DNA of 64,000 nt from Limosilactobacillus frumenti DSM 13145 (GTDB lineage Bacteria > Bacillota > Bacilli > Lactobacillales > Lactobacillaceae), in NCBI RefSeq assembly GCF_001436045.1, contig NZ_AZER01000024.1, positions 1 to 64,000 on the forward strand, given 5' to 3'. The notes below the pieces were generated by a model, which was given only the letters and a program-made list of their open reading frames with translations, ran no database searches and was not told the origin of the DNA. Shown here piece by piece: positions 61,607 through 64,000 of this stretch. Numbering within the stretch: the stretch's first letter is position 1; the number at the start of each line of letters is the position of its first letter. Made by a program: the position numbers and the translations under genes.

Positions 61607-63099
61607 TTAAAAGTAATCTACGAAAAATTGACTGGTCATTAGTCCTTATTCCAATCTTAGCTATTGTGATGATCAGCTATCTTTTGGAACAATTTCCTCA
61701 ATCGGCACATCACATATTAACTTCCATTCGTGTTTTCTTTAATGATCAGTTAACAGTTATTTATATTTTAGTGGGGCTATTTTTCTTTCTTAGTACTCTT
61801 TACGTAGCCTTTTCTAAAATTGGTCATAAAAAATTAGGAAACAAAGATGATCATCCTGAATACTCAAATCTTCGGTGGGGAGTAATGATTTTTACCTCAA
61901 CAATGTCAGCCGATATTATTTTTTATGCGCTATGTGAATGGATGATGTATGCTCAAGAACCATTTATTCAAAGTAAAGGTAACGTGATGGAATGGTCATT
62001 AACTTATTCACTGTTTCACTGGGGACCTATTGCATGGTCTTTCTATATCATGTTAGCAGTTGCGTTTGCTTATATGTTGTTTGTAACTAAGAATCAGCGA
62101 CAGAAGTTTTCTGAAGCATGTCGTCCAATATTGGGAAAATATACTGATGGAATTTTGGGGAAATTAATTGATTTAATCGCTATTTTTGCTTTGCTGGCAG
62201 GGACTGCGACGACCTTTTCCATGTCAATGCCGCTTCTTTCGGCAGTTGTCGGCCATTTATTTCATATTAATAGTCTTACTAGACTATCGCTTGTTCTAAT
62301 AATTATTGTAGTACTGATATACCTCATTGCTTCGGTTATGGGGATGAAGGCAATCTCCCGGTTAAGCGCTATTTGTTACACTTTCTTTATTGGATTATTG
62401 CTATATGTATTATTATTCAGTGGGAATGCCAACTTTATTTTAGATTCGGGACTACAAGCAGTTGGTAACTTGACTCAAAACTTTATTGGAATGGCAACAA
62501 CCACCCGAAACCATGACTTTACTCAAAACTGGACAATTTATTATTGGTCGTACTGGATTATTTGGTGTGTTGCCACTCCGTTCTTCATTGGTAGTATCAG
62601 TAAAGGACGAACTATTCGCGATGTTGTTATACGTGCCTATGCCTGGGGATTAGGTGGTACTTTCTTAGCGTTCATTATTCTGGGTAACTTTGGGATGTCT
62701 TGTCAAATTCATCATTTGATTAATGTTAGTCACTTAATTGCTTCTGGAAATAGCTATGCACATGTAGCTTTACTGATCATGAAAACTTTGCCGCAGTATC
62801 GTCTGGCACTAATTTTATTAGCACTAGCAATGATTGGATTGTATTCAACTGTCTTTGACTCGATTACGATGGTTATTTCTAAGTATTCATATCGTCAGTT
62901 GAGTTTAGACGAGGAGCCAAGCAAGTTGTTACGTGGATTTTGGGCCATTGCCTTTATGATACTCCCCACTGCGTTATTAGTGAGTCACAGTAATATGAAT
63001 AATATTCAATCAGTTGCGATTATTGCTGCTTTGCCCACGATGATCGTTATGATATTAATAGTAATGAGTTTTTATAAAGAAATTAGGCGAAACAGTTGA
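61603..63099 (+). CDS. BCCT-family choline/betaine-type transporter
   Basis: This 498-aa secondary transporter has 12 hydrophobic helices. The BCCT signature block reads NWTIYYWSYWIIWCVATPFFIGSISKGRTIRDVV, including the Trp-rich helix 8 and the GRT(I)R segment. Earlier, YALCEWMMYAQEP and HWGPIAWSFY correspond to the usual ...EP..H and HWG.H.W blocks. It would import choline, replacing the LicB permease of pneumococcal lic loci. It is the last gene of the three-gene operon, coupled to licC by ATGA. Confidence 0.9.
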   Translation: MIKSNLRKIDWSLVLIPILAIVMISYLLEQFPQSAHHILTSIRVFFNDQLTVIYILVGLFFFLSTLYVAFSKIGHKKLGNKDDHPEYSNLRWGVMIFTSTMSADIIFYALCEWMMYAQEPFIQSKGNVMEWSLTYSLFHWGPIAWSFYIMLAVAFAYMLFVTKNQRQKFSEACRPILGKYTDGILGKLIDLIAIFALLAGTATTFSMSMPLLSAVVGHLFHINSLTRLSLVLIIIVVLIYLIASVMGMKAISRLSAICYTFFIGLLLYVLLFSGNANFILDSGLQAVGNLTQNFIGMATTTRNHDFTQNWTIYYWSYWIIWCVATPFFIGSISKGRTIRDVVIRAYAWGLGGTFLAFIILGNFGMSCQIHHLINVSHLIASGNSYAHVALLIMKTLPQYRLALILLALAMIGLYSTVFDSITMVISKYSYRQLSLDEEPSKLLRGFWAIAFMILPTALLVSHSNMNNIQSVAIIAALPTMIVMILIVMSFYKEIRRNS

Positions 63100-63191
63100 A
63101 ACGAATATTTGTTAGCTCCATAGGTTAATTTATCCTATATGTTAGAATAATTACGGTATTTTCTATATTACAAATGAAAGGAACAAGTTTC

Positions 63192-64000
63192 ATGTCATCA
63201 AAACAACTTGCAGATGCAGTTAATAAGCGGCGGACATTTGCCATTATTTCCCACCCGGACGCGGGTAAGACCACTATTACGGAACAACTGTTACTTTTTG
63301 GTGGGGTTGTTCGTGAAGCCGGAACAGTTAAAGCACGAAAAACCGGTAACTTTGCAAAATCAGACTGGATGGAAATCGAAAAGAAGCGGGGGATTTCTGT
63401 TACATCTTCAGTTTTACAGTTTGATTTTCAAGGTAAACGAATCAATATCCTGGATACACCAGGACACGAAGATTTCTCTGAAGATACTTACCGAACTCTA
63501 ATGGCGGTGGATTCTGCAGTTATGGTGATTGATTCCGCAAAAGGAATTGAGCCACAAACTAAAAAACTTTTCAAAATTTGTAAGATGCGTGGGATCCCGA
63601 TCTTTACATTTATGAATAAGTTTGATCGTGATGCACGTGAACCATTGGACTTACTTAACGAAGTGGAAGATACGTTAGGTATTGAAACTTACCCAATGAA
63701 TTGGCCAATTGGCTCTGGTCGTCAGTTTAAGGGAATTTATGACCGTTATAATCACCGTGTTGCTTTAACACATCCTAGTGATCCTAAACATCCTTATTTA
63801 CCACTCGATGAAGACGGCAATGTCAAAGGAGAAAACCCATTGGCTGGTGATGGTGAATGGCAGGATGCTCTTGATGGGATGGAATTAGTTGAGGTTGCTG
63901 GTAACCAACTAGATCGTGACAAGATCGCTGCTGGTGATCAAACACCGGTCTTCTTTGGATCTGCGTTAACTAACTTTGGTGTTCAAACGTTCCTGGAAAC
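63192..64000 (+). CDS. prfC: Peptide chain release factor 3, 5' part (runs off the window)
   Basis: At least 269 codons are open to the window end. This translational GTPase recycles RF1/RF2 from the ribosome. G-motifs are present: SHPDAGKTT (P-loop), the switch-1 region GISVTSS, DTPGHED and NKFD. The ATG at 63192 has AAAGGAAC upstream. It follows the lic operon and marks the return to conserved core genes. Confidence 0.95.
   Translation, partial: MSSKQLADAVNKRRTFAIISHPDAGKTTITEQLLLFGGVVREAGTVKARKTGNFAKSDWMEIEKKRGISVTSSVLQFDFQGKRINILDTPGHEDFSEDTYRTLMAVDSAVMVIDSAKGIEPQTKKLFKICKMRGIPIFTFMNKFDRDAREPLDLLNEVEDTLGIETYPMNWPIGSGRQFKGIYDRYNHRVALTHPSDPKHPYLPLDEDGNVKGENPLAGDGEWQDALDGMELVEVAGNQLDRDKIAAGDQTPVFFGSALTNFGVQTFLE

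Noticed and set aside
63208-63501. A 97-codon open frame near the right edge
   Set aside because: It is a shadow of the release factor 3 gene, whose true frame starts at 63192 and runs past the window end.
1-64000. Prophage, integrase, toxin-antitoxin, restriction or CRISPR defence module
   Set aside because: No phage structural, integrase, nuclease-methylase or Cas-type genes were seen; the wall hydrolases belong to the polysaccharide region and have full secretion signals.

Overview
The window looks like chromosome of a heterofermentative lactobacillus, most likely Limosilactobacillus. The grounds are the moderate base composition, strong AGGAGG-type ribosome sites, and lactobacillus-typical neighbours: DUF1659/DUF2922 pair, YjeM-type permease, DUF4828-like protein, KxYKxGKxW signal peptides and choline-binding-type repeat proteins. 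The species call is inference; no rRNA gene is present. The window ends inside the release factor 3 gene, which is open at position 64000.

Positions 1-24600 are ordinary metabolic and repair genes in short transcription units separated by clear hairpin terminators. They include a 2-hydroxyacid dehydrogenase, an SDR, LtrA, and an NAD-salvage block (nicotinamidase, nicotinate phosphoribosyltransferase and an NrtR-type regulator with a strong palindrome at the pncB promoter). Others are a prolyl-tRNA editing protein, a P-type ATPase, a DNA glycosylase, two class I glutamine amidotransferases (one decayed), a UDG-like protein, SGNH and GNAT enzymes, tandem 3-hydroxyacyl-CoA dehydrogenases, GshA, an L-2-hydroxyacid dehydrogenase and a LOG-family enzyme. 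The two amidotransferase genes share a promoter-to-ribosome-site leader that is better conserved than the genes and folds as a small H-type pseudoknot, a candidate riboswitch.

Positions 24600-38600 hold a Gfo/Idh oxidoreductase, a DEAD-box helicase, tRNA-Arg(CCU), a wecB-type epimerase without a convincing start codon, MDR and amino-acid transporters, GtrA with flavodoxin, map, yihY and recX. Between them lie several long imperfect hairpins, a small GCGTTACGAC repeat array and a few decayed gene fragments.

Positions 38600-63100 are a large, increasingly AT-rich surface-polysaccharide region. It begins with a classical EPS operon (priming transferase, glycosyltransferases, Wzy-like, Wzz-like, Gtf3-like transferase, then glf and wzx). 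It continues with three secreted proteins carrying choline-binding-type aromatic repeats (LytM/M23, GH25 lysozyme and C39-like domains), an acyltransferase, LicD, more glycosyltransferases, an ISL3 transposase relic, a second Gtf3-like transferase, and a three-gene lic-like operon (wHTH-LicC-LicA fusion, LicC, BCCT transporter).

Taken together, this region appears to encode uptake and activation of choline (or a similar amino alcohol), its LicD-dependent transfer to a cell-surface glycan, and secreted hydrolases whose repeats could dock on that same decoration. This would be a pneumococcus-like phosphocholine anchoring system in a lactobacillus. The logic is inferred from families and linkage; ligand and glycan are not shown by the sequence.
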